Shown here: positions 11,513-24,479 of the stretch, piece after piece
How positions within the stretch are numbered: the first letter of the stretch is position 1
Layout of the letters: each line of letters begins with the position of its first letter
DNA from: Perkinsus olseni
Lineage: Eukaryota > Perkinsozoa > Perkinsida
DNA length: 64,000 nt
Assembly: GCA_013115125.1 (NCBI GenBank)
Contig: JABANN010000069.1
Coordinates: forward strand, 17,283-81,282
Direction of reading: 5' to 3'
The notes under the pieces: generated by a model
What the model was told of the DNA's origin: nothing
The model's input: only the letters and a program-made list of their open reading frames with translations
The model's database searches: none
Made by a program: the position numbers and the translations under genes

Positions 11513-13303
11513 TCGGCGGTCGGCTGCATCTCAGTTTTCAAGAGACTTTGCTATGGATACCCTAGGCACTCTTCCTGCCGGGGCCCAGTGCTGGCACAAG
11601 ACCGTTCTTTCCACCTCTGGGAACCACCTCGCTTACCTCAGTACACTCACACTCAACGTGTAGGATGCTCCTGGGTCGTGCACTCTCCGACCTCTCTCCT
11701 TAGGATACGCATATCCGACCTCACTCCCGTTGACACGCGGGAGATCACATTCGGGAGCGTCAGAGATGAGATGCTCGCTGCTGTTATAAGGTCGGTGAGA
11801 GGGTTGATATCTCCTGGAGAGTAGATCTACCCACAAGGCCTGGCTGGTGGATTCTCGAGGTTGAGCTTGCAACTGATGAACTGATGATATTCATCACTAT
11901 CATCACACTAGGGGCTCGCCGCCACATGCTCTACAGAAAACTTGGATCCGCTCTACGATAGGGTTGTCAGCGGTCCACATCGTTAATATACGGACTCCGG
12001 TTTGGTCGTCATCTCATCAAACTGAGCTCTCCATTTTATGCCACTTTCACGACTACAACCATTCTCAATCAATCCCGATTCACTGCGGCTGAGGCTTCAT
12101 CGTTAGGAACCCGCATGGTGATGATGAATTTCTGGTGGTATCGTACACCGGTCGAGCGACTCTCGTACGAGTGGAAGGAGGTGGGCCTCCTTTCCTGGAG
12201 TCCTCATGGCTGGTCTGACTTCTGCTGACAACAGGCTCCCTAGCACCAAGTCCAGGAGCCCAGGAGCCCTTTCAGTTGGCGATGCACGCGGGCTCGTCTC
12301 GAAGAACAGAAAGTGTATCGGAGATACTTCTCGATTTTGACGCCGGTACGTCCTTCTGTGGTTAGAGCGGTGACTGAGTAGGTCTCCCAATTGCCAGTTG
12401 AAGCGGGCGTGTTGTGGTACTACCACCATGCGGAGTCGGGTGAACATCAGCTGCGTCACAGGAAGGTTCGTGATCACGGTGAGCATTGAGGCCTCATCGG
12501 TCGGCGATGTCGTGGATTTACGGTATAGCAGTAGGCGCGATGGCTGCCTGGGCGGCGAGTCCCTTCTGCAGGTTCGGCACCTTTGGAGAGGTCGTTTCGG
12601 CTTGGCCCACCTAGCCCTGGGTGGGTGATAAACGAACCTTCGCTCCACTCACTGCTACGAACGTGATAGGTCTCGGCCCCTCAAGAGCCCGGCCGAAGGA
12701 GCGTCGAGGCCAACTGCGGTAAGTCAGTATACCGTTTCTGAAGCGCGATGGTATTCCGTCGCGAAGCTTCGTGAGCTTAGCTACGAGGCCTGACGAGCCT
12801 TCTTTCAGACAGTTCTGCGTCCTCATCATAGTCGAAGGCGGACGCTCGCGTTTGGTTGGTCCAATGGTGGCGTTACCATGATCACAGTGGAGGTTGGAGA
12901 GCGGGTACTCAGCGCCCCTCGAGGGGTGAGTCCCGCCTGCCGAGGTCTATAGCAAGAACAGCAGCGGTGGTCCGCAGAAGCACAAGCAACATCAATGCCT
13001 CTCCCGAGAAGGGCACTTAGACGTGCTCTCCTAGCCGTAGCTTGAGTCTTGTGTCGAACGATGCACCACTTCCCGTGCGTGCTGGACAGAAGTTGGACTT
13101 GTTAGCGAATGCCATGCCCAAGTTGGACATACGGGAAATTCGGACTTGACGTTGACCTCAAACCTAGTCATGAATTTGTTTCGCTTGCCTCTTCACTTGC
13201 ACGGGAAATGGTGTCGATGCACAGTGTGATTCCGAGTTAACCGTGCACCCTACTAAGGGGATGCTGCGGATCCTAAAAGGCCTTGTCGAGCTCTCCTTCT
13301 CAG

Positions 13304-16300
13304 ACTGCTGTTGTTGATCTAGCTTGGGACCTCCTATCGACGTGCTATATTCTAGCCGCCTACGGTAACGGGGAGATCGTCCTCCTAGATACCTCTGGCA
13401 GCGGCCTGGCTGTCGAGGTGGGGTCTGCCTGTGCGTTCTTCACGTGTAGTTCAGCGTCCAGTGGAGTTGGAAGTGTTGCTCCCCTTGTCGGTCATCGCTC
13501 GCAGCCTTGAAATCGATAAACGCTGTTATACATCCAGCGACGTTCAAGCACTGATGCTCGCGTGTTTCGACTCCAGCTGCCGAGCTCGGGCCAGGGGATT
13601 GCTCACCTATAGTTGCCTCTGAGCTGAGATATGTGGTTTGATACATTTGAAGTCCCGTCGAGGTCCTCAGTGCATCGGATCTGTTCTCAGCAAGATAGAT
13701 GATATCTTCTCAGTCGTGCCGCTTCGATGCTGCTACAACACCTATTCGCTCGGTGTTGTGGCAGTGTGGTTCCCGTGGACCCGGCAGTTTCCTGACCGCA
13801 GGCGGCAACGGCTCGACTGTCCTCCAACTTTGGAATGTCAGCAAGAGGGCCCCAGTTGGGGAGATGAAGGTGCGCCCTTCGAGAATCGTATATTGAGCGG
13901 AGCGAAGCTGGTCTTGTTCTCCCTTTTTGATCCGGAACTTGCCTACTGTATTGAACCACTGAATAGCAGATTCACAGTGTGCGTTCTGGGAGAGCTACTC
14001 CGGTAGTTTAAAGCCAGCAGCATCCGGTGAAGGGCGATGGGCGACTTGCGTGTTTCTCCTGTCATTCTCCGTGCTGTTGTTGAAGGTACATGGGAGTGTC
14101 GGTGTCAATGCGGCCTGCTGCCTTCCAGGAGACGGTAATCGGTAGGCCTTACCGTACCTCCTGGCCTTGTCACCATCACCACTCAGGGTCCTCGCAAGCT
14201 TCCGCGATGGTGCAGTCGTCATTATCGACGTTAAAGCTAGAGGTGTCAGAAAAGTCTCTGGATCCAGTATGGTGGCTGGCAAAGGCTTTCGCTGTCACAG
14301 TCGTTACTGATCCAATTTCTCGTCCCTGTCTCCGCCTGCGGTTGATTTTTGAGGGGCGCCGTGGTTTTTGTGAGTTTATAGTCCAACGCCTACGGTTCTG
14401 GCTTACTCAGTCTCTTGCCGATGTGCTCAGTTGGCGACCCGCTGTAGCCTCTGATACACAGAAGCTCCCTTGTTCTTTAGAACGCATAACGCAACGCGAC
14501 ATGAGTGATTTTAGAGGCCAAAACGCGAAAACGTTGAGGTGCGATCAACCTGGCTCCGTGGGCGTGCAGGTCATCAGGAGACAGTGTTTGACTGTTCCTT
14601 CCACCCAAGAGATCCCAACGTCTTCTGTACCGGCAGCTACGATGGATGTGTGAAACTGTGGAGGATGCTCTCTAACATCAACGGTGACGTGGACAGCATT
14701 GCTGAGGTTGTTGCGGAGATGGTAGGGTGTACCACGGGTTGGTGGCCATTGACTCTGCGGAATTTTACCTGCTTGCTATTGTGGGCTTCCGATGATGTTT
14801 TCGCGTCTTTACGACCTACTGACTATCTTGCCGTCTTGTGAGTCCTGCGGTACTTCAGAGCGCATCAACTGAAAGTGACGGCGGCCAGCCAGCTGTAGCG
14901 AAGAGCAAGTCTACCGTGTAAGTCTAGCTGTGTCCCCCATCCCAATGCTCAACAGTTGCTATTACGTTTTTGTTTGAAGCTCCATCGTCCATCCATTGGT
15001 CCGCAGTCCATCGCTTTCTGTGATATCGCTGACCCGTATAATGCTCACGTTCACCTATTGTGAGCCACATGACTTCTAAATGAGGGGGTTCTTAGGACGT
15101 AATTCTGTTCAAATAGGTGCGACGCTAGACCGTAGTCCGGCGTTGAGTTGGGCATGCTTAGGTACGGAGTTGATTTCTCTTATTGCGGCCAGAAGATTGC
15201 CGGCGTGACTGTCAAGGGGGAGCTGCATGTTTGGCGTGTCGATACTGGTCAGTTCTTATCTCAAGTCCTCTGCTGTGCTCGGTCACATTCCGATGAGATC
15301 CCTATCTCTCCTTCTGAAGTCAAGAGCCCTGTTCGCTTTGCCTGCGTGCATGCATTCAGAGTATCTCGTCAGGTAGGCGTGTCCTCCTCGTCCCGCCGAT
15401 CGGTCCCGACCAGCCGAGTAGCTATCGTGTCTCTTGGTTGAAGGAGAGCTGTGAGAGGTCGGTCATCCTCGAGCCTTGGGTGTGGCATGCTGGAGGATCA
15501 TCGTGGGCGTTGGCAACAAAAGAATCACAAATTCATGCGCGTCATTATAATGTCGTTGATATTCCCTCCTTGAGGCGGTCTGCTGGTGGTGGATCGTTGG
15601 CGCCTCGGAGGAGCGCCATGCGAGGGTACCGATCATAGATCGGCGAATCGCCAATCTTGTTTCCATTATCACCTTCCTCTGTTTTTCTTTTCAGTCCTCA
15701 TAGTGGATGGATTGCCTTCGCACGGACTGACGGTAAGGCCCTCGTAGTAGACCAGCTGCAAGGCGGCAGGACTGTCGCTGTCCTCGAGTACTCTTGCGTC
15801 TTCGCAAGCTTATCCCCAACACGTTACCTCAGTCACCAAAGCCCGGTCTTTGGCGCGGCTTGGACACCCTTCGCCGAGGGTTCGTCTCCTCAACTTTGCA
15901 CGACAGACCTCGATGGTGTCGTTCGTGTGTGGAGCATCTCTCCTACTAACGGGGTAACCTAAATCAGTCGGTGTTCCATCATCAACCTCCGTTGTCAGGT
16001 TGCACGTATCAGTCATTGCCTCAGCGGCCATAAAGGAAAGGCCTTCAACGTCTTACCTCACCCACTGCTCCGCGGCATCATAGCGTCAGGAGGGGACGAT
16101 TCTACCGTACGTCGTCTCCTGTCAGCCCGTCAAGTTGTCTTCCCTGGCTGAAGCTACTACTGCTGGCGGCTTCCCTAACCACATGTGGCATATTTTAGAT
16201 CAGAGTTTGGTCGTCTGCCTCCCAGCCGCGGTGCCTTCGAGTTCTCCATGGCCACCAGTCCAAAGTCCGCGCACTAGCATGGCACCACGAAGTCCCGGCT

Positions 16301-18623
16301 GTGCTGCTGTCCGGCAGCTGGGATGGCAAGTCCCCTCTAACGACCACTACTACTCCGAGTTCTCGTAGGCACCATTCGAGTCTGGGATGTTCCGACGGGC
16401 TGCTGTCTCCACGTCCACTGTGACCACGCCGCTGATGTGTACGGCCTAGCGTCCCACCCTTCGAGGCCGTTCCTGTTCGTTAGTAGGGCCGATGCCTTGA
16501 GAGGTGAGGGAGGGTGTCGGTCTCAGGCACTTCCCGCGATTCGACGATCAAGTGCTCCACCACTGAGTGGCTCTGCCGCCTGCCGATCGTCTGCGCTCTG
16601 TTCGCCGAGGATCCCGTGGCCGAGCTTGCCAGTTTCATTTCCACCGACGACCGGGACGCGATCCTCAGGGAGTTCCTAGACGTAGCGTCGCTTCAGCGAG
16701 ACGAATACCATCTCATGTCGACCTTGCCTCTTCGGCAAGTCATGGCACCTTTCGGTCCCACACAAGGCTGCGTCATCTCGCGTTATGGGTGACACTTATT
16801 ATTTGGGCTAGATCGTCGATTCGCGATGGGTTCGCTGATTTCGTCACGCATCCTTCGCATTTGTGAAGAAGGGACATCCCTGGGAAGTCACGGTTCATTC
16901 TCAGTGTTCGCCGGAAGCTTTCCCCGGCAAGCCCGTCCCATACACGAGTCTTTACGGCCCGGGGTCTGCTCGGCTACTTGAAGAACTCCGGAGTCGCGAT
17001 CGTGACCCTTTGCGTGATGCCGTGGACATAGTGAGTTGGCCGGTCCTTCCTTATGGAGCCGCGTCGGTTATGTGTTATCTCGACCGATTCGCGCTCTTAC
17101 TGTCACATCAGAGCTAATGTAGATTACAGCCTGTAACTTATCTGAGCTCTGACGGCTTCGACGGGCCCCGCTCCAATATCCACCAGCAGTCAGACTGTCT
17201 GACTGAGCCAAGTCTCTCAGTTGTCATTCTTCGTCTACCGAAGAGGAGTTGAAGATATCGCCGATGTTGTTCGAGGCCTGCTTGGAATCCCTAGGCAGCA
17301 CGATGGCCCGGGGGAGTATGTCCCCGAGGAGGACATAGAGGCAGCCTGCTCGAGTCGCGCATACACCGCCCTTGCCGCTGCCACCACCGCACCCTCTGTC
17401 GTGGGTAACCTGGTGGGGCGTGGATAGTCATCGAAGTAAACCCATTCGGGCAGGTATCGGAGCTCCTCGGTTGCAGGACGCGAGAGGGCACTTTAGCGTT
17501 ATGCCGGAGAGCAGGCCCTCGCTGGGCCGAGCAGCCGAGCTTTTCCTCGTCAACGGGGACATCAGAAATTACTGCGAGGCTCTCGCGAGAGGCAGACAAT
17601 GGGAGGCAGCCATCGCAATGGCTCCAGCCGTGTCGCTTCAGTGGGGAGGGGCGGTTGGTACCCTCAGGAGGTCCTTGAGCAGGTACTGGCAGGAGTTGTG
17701 CGACCGTTACGTCGATTTCATAAAGCTGTCTGAGTCATCCGACAGCACTGGAGGAAGAGATGAAGCCCTTCCTTACCTCATCGCCGCCGGTACTCGAAAC
17801 TATATTTCCTCCGGTTCACACGACAGCCTTGGTTATGATAAGTTGAGGGACATGGACAGCTCACGCTGCATCAGAACTGCTAGGGTCACCGTCATTAATG
17901 AAGTTTATCGTATCCGTGGGCTCCGGGGAGTCAACACGCCAAAGGCTTGCATGGGGATCCTCACAGTCGGGACTTATGTGTTGCAAGGGCTCTAGACTTC
18001 AGGTCGTTCAGCCGAGGCGATTCAGCTTATGGTGGACCGTGGGGGCAAGTGCCTCGAGCCGATGACTCTCGCTAAGGCGCTGGCTGATGGCAGAGTTCCT
18101 GACAGATGTGTGGATCTACACATACCTCGCACACCGCCCGGGGATCTGAGTCATTTCGAGAGGGTGAGTTTGAAACCGCTGCTAGGATCTGGTACCAACG
18201 GTTAGATCATCTGGTCGTTTCACTTTGTCTGATTTGGGCTTATTGTGGTATAAACTCCCGCTTCACTAGGACGCACTCGACGCTGTGTTCATCCCAGGCG
18301 TGCGTGTTGGTAGCCGAGAGCTTAGCCCGGCAGCCTTGGACGCGTCTCCGGGCTTGTGGCATTCTACTCGGCAGCGGACAGACTGAGAACGCCTTTGCTC
18401 TCCTGGGAAGACCTGAGGACACCTTACTCCACTGCGGGCTGAGGAAGATGCTTCATTCTTGTCCGAGCCAGGTGGGATGCGCCACACCGTCCGACTTGTC
18501 CGACTGCGTTCGTTGTAGCGCTGCGCTCTCACTGAGAAGCTAACTCGAGTCACTGAGGAGCTCGAGAGCGTTGGAAGGCTTCCACCTCTTGCGTTGATCG
18601 ATTTCATAAATGATGGTGTGTAA
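13304..18623 (+). CDS. WDR17: WDR17-like WD40-repeat protein, multi-exon
   Basis: Exon pieces on the plus strand follow the order of WDR17. First come WD blades at 13304-13419 (AVVDLAWD, NGEIVLLD) and 13710-13868 (VLWQ, GGNGSTVLQLWNVS), then GHQETVFDCSFHP with TGSYDGCVKLWRM at 14570-14670, further blades to about 15950, LPHPLLRGIIASGGDDSTVR near 16050-16110, and LSGSWDG, IRVWDVPTG and HAADVYGLASHPSRPF at 16300-16480. The helical C-terminal region then has GRAAELFLVNGDIRNYCE and AIAMAPAVSL (17525-17640), the most diagnostic segment. The frame ends near 18623. WDR17 is a conserved, poorly characterised protein often retained in ciliates and animals. Many exon junctions are not resolved and the true start lies upstream. 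Introns hold motif D (14240) and repeat E (14365). Confidence 0.8.
14240..14257 (+). repeat. Dispersed motif D copy
   Basis: AGCTAGAGGTGTCAGAA, the same 17-mer found at about 28015, 51557 and 55957. It lies in a noncoding part of the WDR17-like gene, about 25 nt before a plausible acceptor GGATCCAG. Confidence 0.75.
14365..14462 (+). repeat. Dispersed repeat E, copy 2
   Basis: This copy matches the minus strand of 7335-7432 over about 100 bp and lies between WD40 exons. Like copy 1 it begins with a splice-donor-like GTGAGTTTATAGTCC and contains candidate acceptors, so it may be a mobile or duplicated intron. Confidence 0.7.
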
Positions 18624-19119
18624 CGTACGAACGAGCTCTTGAGTTGAGTGGGTTCTTAGTGAACATACCGGAGGAAAGCCCGCGGACCCTAGACCCTAGA
18701 CGCAGCAGCACGATAGTAGTGCTCAGGTGACCTCGAATGCCTCCTAGAGGTGACCAACTGTAGCCTACATCAGAGACGAAGATCTGCAAAGTTCTGGTGC
18801 TGGGCTTAGCCTGTCCATACCGAACTGGGGAACTCTTGACGCTCAAGTAATCCTGGAGGATTCACCAGTTGATGGTAATGTAAATGCCATGGTTTTGCGT
18901 ACACCCATTCCCGATCAATTTCGATAATTGTTACCATCGACAACAGCATCTTTCCGCTCTGATGCTTCGCTCCGCCAGGAGTTGGATTTGGCGAAGGCAC
19001 AGAGGTTACGAACGTTTCGAAATACTCAGCTAACCTTCCCCCCAGCGCCCCCTCCTTCGCTTCGTATTAACAAGCAATAACGGTGAGGAGTCGCGACGTG
19101 AGAAACAGAGTGCAGATGA
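18624..19119. other. Gap between convergent genes
   Basis: This stretch lies between the stops of the WDR17-like (+) and OTU (-) genes. I see no gene; it has one GCTTCGCTCCGC copy at 18964-18976. Confidence 0.5.
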
Positions 19120-21429
19120 TCAGTTTTGTGAAGCTGCTTGAACTTCAGGATTCTTATCATTCAGCAACTTCCGAATATCTTCAACATGAAGAATGTTAGT
19201 TGTCATTTTCTTCTTGTCGTCGGCAAGTCGAACAGAGTTGTAGTGGAGACCTGCGAAAATAATTTCGTGGCGCAGTGACACTATTATCAGAAATAATTTC
19301 GTGGCGCAGTGACGTTTATATTACCATCATGATAGCTAAGCAAAACACACGGAGCTGAATCATCAAAGTTCTTCATCTCAATCATCTGCAATTCGCTGGC
19401 CTCATAGGCATGCTGAAAATTACAAAATATTCCACGCTTCGCTCCGCTGCTGTCACCACTACCTGCGATAACTGCAATACGACCACGTTGACTCGATAGT
19501 GCTGCGAGAGCGCTTGCAGCTCGATGTTGCCGCCCCAAACTTTATCGTTTTGCATGCGCTGACTATACACAGCTGTCGTCACACCTGAGGAGCGACCACG
19601 AGTAAACCAACGGTGACAAACTCGGAGCGGTTGAAAATTGTCGAGCAGTGGAGGTTCTCCATCGCGGCGAAGAGCACGAGAACTATCAGTAGTTGCTACT
19701 AAAATCGTACTGAAAAATAAAACTATACCGCTAATACGGTACACAGTTTTGAAAACATAACAGAACACACAAGCCCGTGAGATCGCGCAACATTAAGAGG
19801 CTAAAACGCAAAACGAACGAGGAAGCACTCCAGCTCAGCGACCCCACTTCGTGATTCAGAGCTCCACCCCGCGAATCGGGCCCTCTATCGGGATATTATC
19901 CGTATCGTTTTGTGCGACTTAGCGATTATTTTTTCACGGAATAATCTGTTGTATTTGGGAACTAGTCGCACGACAATCATAAGTTTTTCCGTGTCTATGA
20001 GCTTGATCGCATCGAAAAGACTCCTTGAGTAGATACAGCAGCTACGCTTTGAAGCGTACTCCAGCGGAAGGGTAAAATATTCCTAGATCATAATTCCTCG
20101 AGAAGTTTCGGGGAGCAGTAACGCGGAAAAACTGAAAAGTGAAAGTTCGGGAAATCTCCCAGGTTTGGTTGAAGCTTCAATTCCCCTGCCGAGAGTAAAG
20201 ACAATGGTTCGAGGCAGTGTAGACGCACACAAGCAAGATTATCCCCTTTCCACTACCTGGCTCCATGAAGGGTTCAAAGATACTCTCATGTCGTCGAATA
20301 TATTGTACAGCAGCCTTCCGAGCGTTCTTGTAGTCCTTCGGGCCGTCAGCATCGTAGCCGAGCTGATCCGCAAAGGACCGGAACATGCAATTTCCATCTG
20401 AATCGGGAACAACTTCTCCCAACAACAAAATGGTGAGCGTGCAGGTTACCATTCTGCACTTCTCGAATCCTCAAGCCAGCCTCAGCGAGCTTCCTGAGAA
20501 AAAGAATCTTTTTTCCCGCGAACGACACGGGCGACTTGCGTACTTTTCAAAAACCTGCATACTGCGGTACCATCCCTCGGCACCATCGAGATCGATCTCT
20601 CCTCTGGCAGCAGCCTCTTCGCGCTCCTGCTCCAACTGAGCCGCCCGACGGGCCAACGCTGCTGCCTCCCGTTTAGAGTCCTGACCATCGGCAATAGTAG
20701 TAAAATCACACTTCCGCGTCCTGAATTCTGCGGGCTAGATATTATCAATTTCATGCCACAACCCCGCGTACAACCGTACTACTAAAACCCTGTCACCAGC
20801 GGAAGCAGAAATGCTTGAAGAATCGAAGATCGACGGGATTTATAACGAAAGGAGTGGTATTGTAGCAGCAGATGAGATCCACAAACAACAGTATTTATTA
20901 GTCTTACCATATGCCTGCGAAATACGGATATCTGACTCAGCAATAATATACAATTTTTGCGATTGAACGTGCTGTTTTGTGAGGCACTTTGAAGGGTACA
21001 TGAAAAGGATCTCGTTGTTTGCCTTGTGCCGCTGCAGATGGTGATCTTCCTAAGCGCCTTCATACCGCGCGTCCGACACTACGATTCACCTCTAGCGATG
21101 AATATAAATCCTTGATCACACCAAGTTGGGCACGAAGCCAGTCGAGCATAACCAGCCCCTTTACGGTCGATGGTAATGACTCACCTCTTCCTTCTTCTTG
21201 GACTCGGCCTTTTGCCTATCAGTATTCAGATTAGTCGTCTTGAATTTCTTTTTGGAAGCGCTCTTCTTACCAAAGATGCCTACAATGACAAGCGATGGAG
21301 ATACCACTTCTTTCTGAACGCACCCAGGATTTCCCGACTACCCTTCAATGCTGTGGAACCCACGTTAAGCTGAGGGGCGGCGGGAGTGGTAGAAGCAGCA
21401 TTGCTCTCCTCCGAAGGTGAAGTCGTCAT
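19120..21429 (-). CDS. OTU-domain cysteine protease (deubiquitinase), multi-exon
   Basis: Minus-strand exons, all joining in phase, are 19120..19250, 19325..19412, 19463..19572, 20257..20397, 20450..20493 and 20544 to about 20690, with a first exon from the ATG at 21429 and a Lys-rich second exon near 21170-21280. The OTU domain shows the catalytic DGNCMFRSFADQ (Asp and Cys), WGGNIELQAL, and LHYNSVR with the catalytic His. The His motif is assembled only after removing the 74-nt intron 19251-19324. The C terminus (HVEDIRKLLNDK) is helical. The charged N-terminal region has a Lys-rich and an Ala/Glu-rich helix. It probably removes ubiquitin from substrates in cytosol or nucleus. The architecture is closest to OTUD3/OTUD5-like proteins. 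The intron at 19573-20256 is large (684 nt). The exon between 20690 and 21160 is unresolved. Confidence 0.88.
19251..19324 (-). repeat. OTU-gene intron with two tandem motif A copies
   Basis: A 74-nt intron (donor GTAATATA, acceptor TTTTCGCAG) contains GTCACTGCGCCACGAAATTA twice, separated by 17 nt (19257-19276 and 19294-19313). Splicing is required to create the catalytic HY motif of the OTU protein, so the intron is well supported. Confidence 0.85.
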
Positions 21430-21673
21430 TATGCTCAACAGACAAACCCGGGTACGAATCCCTCATATGACATTTTTACTGCAAACACAAACCCCCACTA
21501 GTATGGTTGAATGCTATTGAAGAAACTCATCCAACTCGCTGCCATTAGGTAACCCTGAGCACCACTAAGGACTGCTCGAGACAGCAACAGCAACAGCGGT
21601 GGAACAGATCAGTAGCAGCTACTGGCCGCACCCCATGTGAATGGTGACAACAGTAGTGACTCTCCTATGCCGC

Positions 21674-22220
21674 TTACGCCTTGCCGAAGAACATCTGGAC
21701 ACGTTGCATGATGGAATCCTGATAACGACCAGACATGAAAGGAAGTCGCCAGCTTGCAGACACTAGCTACCTGAGCAGGGTTGTAGGGAGCCTCCTTGCT
21801 GGGGATCTCAAGGACGGTGGGGATGGCCGAGCCAGTGCTGGTGTACCTACACCAAGCCGGGATGGTGACGGGTTGGGTACGGGTTTCGGGTTGGACGGGT
21901 TGGACGATGGTCGCTCACTTTCGGACGACATGACGGATCTTCTCAGCGATGGGCTGGTTGATGATGACAATGGCGATGTCAGGGCGCTCGACAAAAGTCT
22001 TGAAGGCATCCTCGATGTCGTTGCGTCGGGTCTCTGATGAAAAAAAGGTAACAGAATGACGAAGGTGATGTCACTTACTAGCGTCGACCACTAGGAAGTT
22101 GGTCACACCGTTGCCATCACGCATGCCGGCGCCAGCGAGGCAAAAACCGGAGACGGTCTCCTCATCGCCAATAATGGCGACATGAAGGTCGCTCTTCTTG
22201 GAGATCTTGTTGGCAACCAT
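21674..22220 (-). CDS. V-type proton ATPase subunit F
   Basis: complement(join(21674..21718,21771..21837,21919..22033,22079..22220)) encodes 122 aa, close to the usual length of about 120. It is part of the central stalk of the V1 sector that couples ATP hydrolysis to proton pumping in acidic organelles. Diagnostic segments are AIIGDEETVSGFCLAGAG near the start, TRRNDIEDAFKTF, DIAIVIINQPIAEKIRHVV and VLEIPSKEAPYNP near the end. All four exons meet at canonical GT-AG sites and in phase (introns 45, 81 and 52 nt). It lies 245 bp upstream of the OTU gene in the same orientation. Confidence is high because exon joins reproduce the family without gaps. Confidence 0.96.
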
Positions 22221-23076
22221 AGTGTAGGGAAAGGAGTGGTATTAAACAAAGGACTGCTGATCACCATCACCATCGCCGTCAGCTAAGCAGCTTCACGCGC
22301 CACAATATTCAACAACACACGGATGCCTAGGAGCTTTTTCACGTCAAGCAGGGCATGCACGATGCTGGTGGTGACGAGCATTCCATTCAAGAGCAGCAAC
22401 GACGCTGTTGGACACAACGAAGACAGGCAGCCCCAGCCGAAGGAAATCCGAGGACTTTAGCGTACCCTCACAACAGAGCGCAATAATAACTCAGCGTAGG
22501 CTAAAAGTAGTCCGAACGTCGGCAAAGCTCGTAATAGAGAGAATTATTGGGCACTGACCAGCTTTTTTGCCAGCGTGTTTTCGTGACCCTCTGTTGCCTA
22601 GCCGCATGCGGCCGAGAGCTGAAGAGAAGTTCTACGTGACCTTAGTGCCGCTGAGAGGATTCGGACAGAATTTGCCAGGTTTTGTGCAAGTTGCACGAAA
22701 ACTTGCGGTAAGGAAAGCCAAGATTTGCAAGTAGCGGGAGGTCGGTCCCGGGTCGCGTTTGCTCGACCGGGTTTGACAACGGAGACCCAACCGGGTTGCA
22801 GGGTCTGCGATGCAGAAGGCTAACAGGAGTTGAATGAGCTGTTGAGAAACGCCCGCGGAGCTCGAATCGGAGTCGCTGAGGACCCCGGCCATTCGGAAGG
22901 CTCGCGGAAGTCCAATTCAAACAGAACGAACATCTTTCAGTGTGACCCTAACTCGCTCCATGATCTTCTTGCCGTTCGTGATGTGATATCGTCTTGGTGC
23001 CTCGTTCCGGTTGAAGGTATAAAGTAACGGAATGGCAGACGGAATCTCCTCATGAACGACACCAAGGAGGCGTCAA
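22221..23076. other. Upstream region of the V-ATPase subunit F gene
   Basis: No gene recognised. One motif A copy (CACGCGCCACAATATT) lies at 22291-22310, about 75 nt upstream of the V-ATPase ATG. Confidence 0.45.
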
Positions 23077-23148
23077 GGCCCTGTGGTGCAACGGTAGCGC
23101 ATCTGACTCCAGATCAGAAGGTTGTCCGTTCGAATCGGGCCGGGGTCA
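23077..23148 (+). tRNA. tRNA-Trp (CCA)
   Basis: A full 72-nt cloverleaf can be drawn. The acceptor stem is GGCCCTG/CGGGGTC with wobble pairs, and the D-stem is GTGC/GCGC. The anticodon stem TCTGA/TCAGA carries loop CTCCAGA (anticodon CCA), and the T-arm is GTCCG-TTCGAAT-CGGGC. The discriminator base is A and there is no intron. It lies alone between the V-ATPase F and MPP genes. Confidence 0.93.
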
Positions 23149-24479
23149 AATATTTAATCTATTGATCAATCAGAGGGAATGTTGGGATGGTCATTGAATC
23201 TGTCAAACGCCGCTGGGAGAACATTCCTAAACCACTCGGGAAAGTTCCTCAAAGATATCCGAGACGAATACGACTGCCCGATCATGTCCAACCCGAACTT
23301 CGTACAAACACAAGTCTGCCGTGAATAGAATTGAAACGAATGAATCGTTCTTCGGATCTCCAGCACACTTCTGGGAGGCGAACACTTTGCAGCCGGCCTA
23401 GTCCAGTGAAGACAGTGCTGGTCGCGCTTTAAGATGACATGCTCATGCTATCGTGTGCGGCCACGACCTTCGCAACTCGTCTCTTCCTATCTTAGCGTCC
23501 AGCCTGTGCGTATCTTTGCAATCATTGATGTATCTCCCTCAGACCTTGATTGATTACTTCGCACCAATATGGCATTGATGCCGAAACCTCCGAAAGAGAG
23601 GCGCTTCACCCAACCGACACTCCAACAACTCAAGCATTATATGAGACCGGTCTTAAGGTTCGAGAAAACTGCGGTCGGCGCTGAACTAAGGAGACGTCCT
23701 GAATACTTGCAGATGAGTAATCCCCGGAGAAACCAAAGGTAAAAAAACGAGAACGAAAAACGTGAACTGCTCAAGCCAGTGGAGGGTGAGGAAATGACCG
23801 CATATCGGATTCGGCCCAAGTTGGTTACAACACAACCAGCCGTAATAGCCAACCACTACACATTGCAACCGAGAGAGGCTGCCGCGACCACCGTCAAACC
23901 GTAGTACAACATCATCGAGGCTGCACGCTTTACACGATGCCTCCCCCGCGCGATTGGCGGCGTAGCTGATGAGGTTAGCTGACTCTCGGGAAACCACGAA
24001 TCCCGTTTTGGGAGGCACCGCCCTACCTCCTTCGGGAACCTACACTTCTCGCTCTGCTGCAGCCCGTCCAATATTTTACAATCCCGTCCCGTCCGCGTCC
24101 CCCTCCTACCCGCCGGTCGTTCCAGCGCCCCGGGTTCCCCGTCTTTGAGGCGGAGCGATGCAACGACGGATAACACAACACCGCCTGTTGCTCACAAACT
24201 CACCACGGTAAGCGACGACTACGAACTAGAAGACATCACCGGTTTTTTGTGTCGAGCAAGGATCAACCTCGGATACCATCATCAACGGTGAAATCTGACG
24301 ACCCTGCCCTCAGACAGAGATGTAGTAGCGAGAAAGAGATACAATGGTAAGCAAAATCGTCACTGCGCCACGAAATTACTTTCCCTTCGCCGGAGACCCA
24401 GCCAAGCCTGTTCGAACATACTCGTAGTGAGGGGCCGACCTGCAACGAACCTCCACAACTTCACAGCAATATTAACCAC
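23149..24479. other. Gap, unassigned minus-strand frames
   Basis: Two minus-strand open frames (23686-24018 and 23856-24176) contain hydrophobic stretches, for example MMLYYGLTVVAAASLG, but show no recognisable domain and their splicing is unclear. One motif A copy lies at about 24360-24379 and one motif-B-like GTATCCGAGGTTGATCC (minus strand) near 24265-24280. I do not call a gene. Confidence 0.35.

Larger units (their letters stand above)
9390..13303. other. Long noncoding stretch rich in hairpins
   Basis: I find no gene I can defend in almost 4 kb. The stretch contains many short perfect inverted repeats (for example 9563-9600, 11198-11248, 11471-11512). A 181-codon minus-strand open frame at 12103-12648 starts at GTG and has low-complexity His/Arg-rich composition, so I do not call it. 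A plus-strand segment near 12110-12190 reads as a weakly protein-like fragment, perhaps a decayed gene. The 5' exons of the WD40 gene may lie near 13 kb. Confidence 0.45.

Noticed and set aside
12103-12648. 181-codon minus-strand open frame
   Set aside because: It starts at GTG, not ATG, is Arg/His/Pro-rich and has no domain; a plus-strand segment under it looks more protein-like. Length alone is not enough.
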